Positions 15,118-15,371 of a stretch of DNA of 15,371 nucleotides are shown here, one piece after another. The position numbers and the translations under genes are program-made. Numbering within the stretch: position 1 is the stretch's first letter; every line of letters begins with the position of its first letter. The notes under the pieces were generated by a model that searched no databases, was not told the origin of the DNA, and worked only from the letters and a program-made list of their open reading frames with translations. This stretch comes from Bacteroidales bacterium (GTDB lineage: Bacteria > Bacteroidota > Bacteroidia > Bacteroidales > VadinHA17): the NCBI GenBank assembly GCA_003520925.1, contig DOTV01000064.1, positions 14,912-30,282 on the forward strand. Direction: 5' to 3'.

Positions 15118-15371
15118 TCAGTATTCGAATTTACCGTTATCGGTATCAATTGTAAGTCTTTTCCTGTCCGAAGCCTCACAATGGCCGATCACTTTAGCTT
15201 CAAGATTAAAGCCTGTTGCGATCTTAATTATTTTATCAGCATGTTTTTCACTTGTAAAAATCTCAAACCTGTGTCCCATATTAAAAACTTTGTACATCTC
15301 GTGCCAGGCAGTACCCGACTGCTCCTGAATAATCCTGAACAATGGGGGCACCGGTAACATATTATCCTTAA
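15118..15371 (-). CDS. purM: Phosphoribosylformylglycinamidine cyclo-ligase (AIR synthase), C-terminal end only
   Basis: PurM closes the imidazole ring of purines, making AIR from FGAM with ATP. Only about the last 84 residues are in the window; the frame is open at the right edge (codons upstream of the ATG at 15360 read K-D-N with no stop), so that ATG is internal. The recognised block is PVPPLFRIIQEQSGTAWHEM followed by YKVFNMGHRFEIFT, matching the PurM C-terminal segment with its EMY..FNMG signature; GHRFE in place of the GIGM seen in many proteobacterial forms is what I expect in Bacteroidota. The stop is 211 nt from the prfA start, and the gap is filled by the repeats described above. 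Confidence 0.9.
   Translation of the reverse strand, partial: KDNMLPVPPLFRIIQEQSGTAWHEMYKVFNMGHRFEIFTSEKHADKIIKIATGFNLEAKVIGHCEASDRKRLTIDTDNGKFEY

Overview
This 15.4-kb window is chromosomal DNA that looks like the phylum Bacteroidota, probably Bacteroidales or a relative. The signs are a DUF2851-family gene, a deoxynucleoside kinase, a type 2 PyrF, the order purM-prfA-pyrF, starts without Shine-Dalgarno sequences, and several close matches to the Bacteroidota promoter (TTTG, about 20 nt, then TAnnTTTG). It is mostly core housekeeping DNA with short repeat-rich gaps. I see no tRNA, rRNA, CRISPR array, phage or transposase gene, and no gene-free gap longer than 300 bases.

Left part (1-5.4 kb). 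The 5' two-fifths or more of priA runs off the left edge on the minus strand, preceded by a hybrid sensor kinase whose stop lies 28 nt before the priA start. Divergent from the kinase are two adjacent iron-sulfur genes on the plus strand: a Fer4_19-CDGSH fusion and a 63-residue solitary CDGSH protein. They converge on sucC (succinyl-CoA synthetase beta), which has no sucD beside it here.

Middle (5.4-8.6 kb). A SpoU/TrmH-type RNA 2'-O-methyltransferase gene converges with a large lipoprotein gene (OmpA-like segment plus TPRs). The lipoprotein gene's intrinsic terminator is written inside the last codons of the methyltransferase gene. Next is a deoxynucleoside kinase gene with its own likely promoter.

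Right part (8.6-15.4 kb, all minus strand). The conserved rpsO-pnp pair is separated by a clear rpsO terminator. Upstream of it are a DUF2851 gene, an imperfect inverted-repeat element, pyrF, prfA, a G-rich repeat plus CTCTGT repeat segment, and the 3' end of purM at the right edge. The purM-prfA-pyrF run mixes nucleotide synthesis (purine AIR synthase, OMP decarboxylase) with translation termination.

No convincing new multi-gene system is visible. The best leads are the paired CDGSH genes divergent from the kinase, the terminator embedded in a coding end and its near-copy behind pnp, the inverted repeat that creates a false N-terminal extension of the DUF2851 frame, and the repeat-laden purM-prfA gap.
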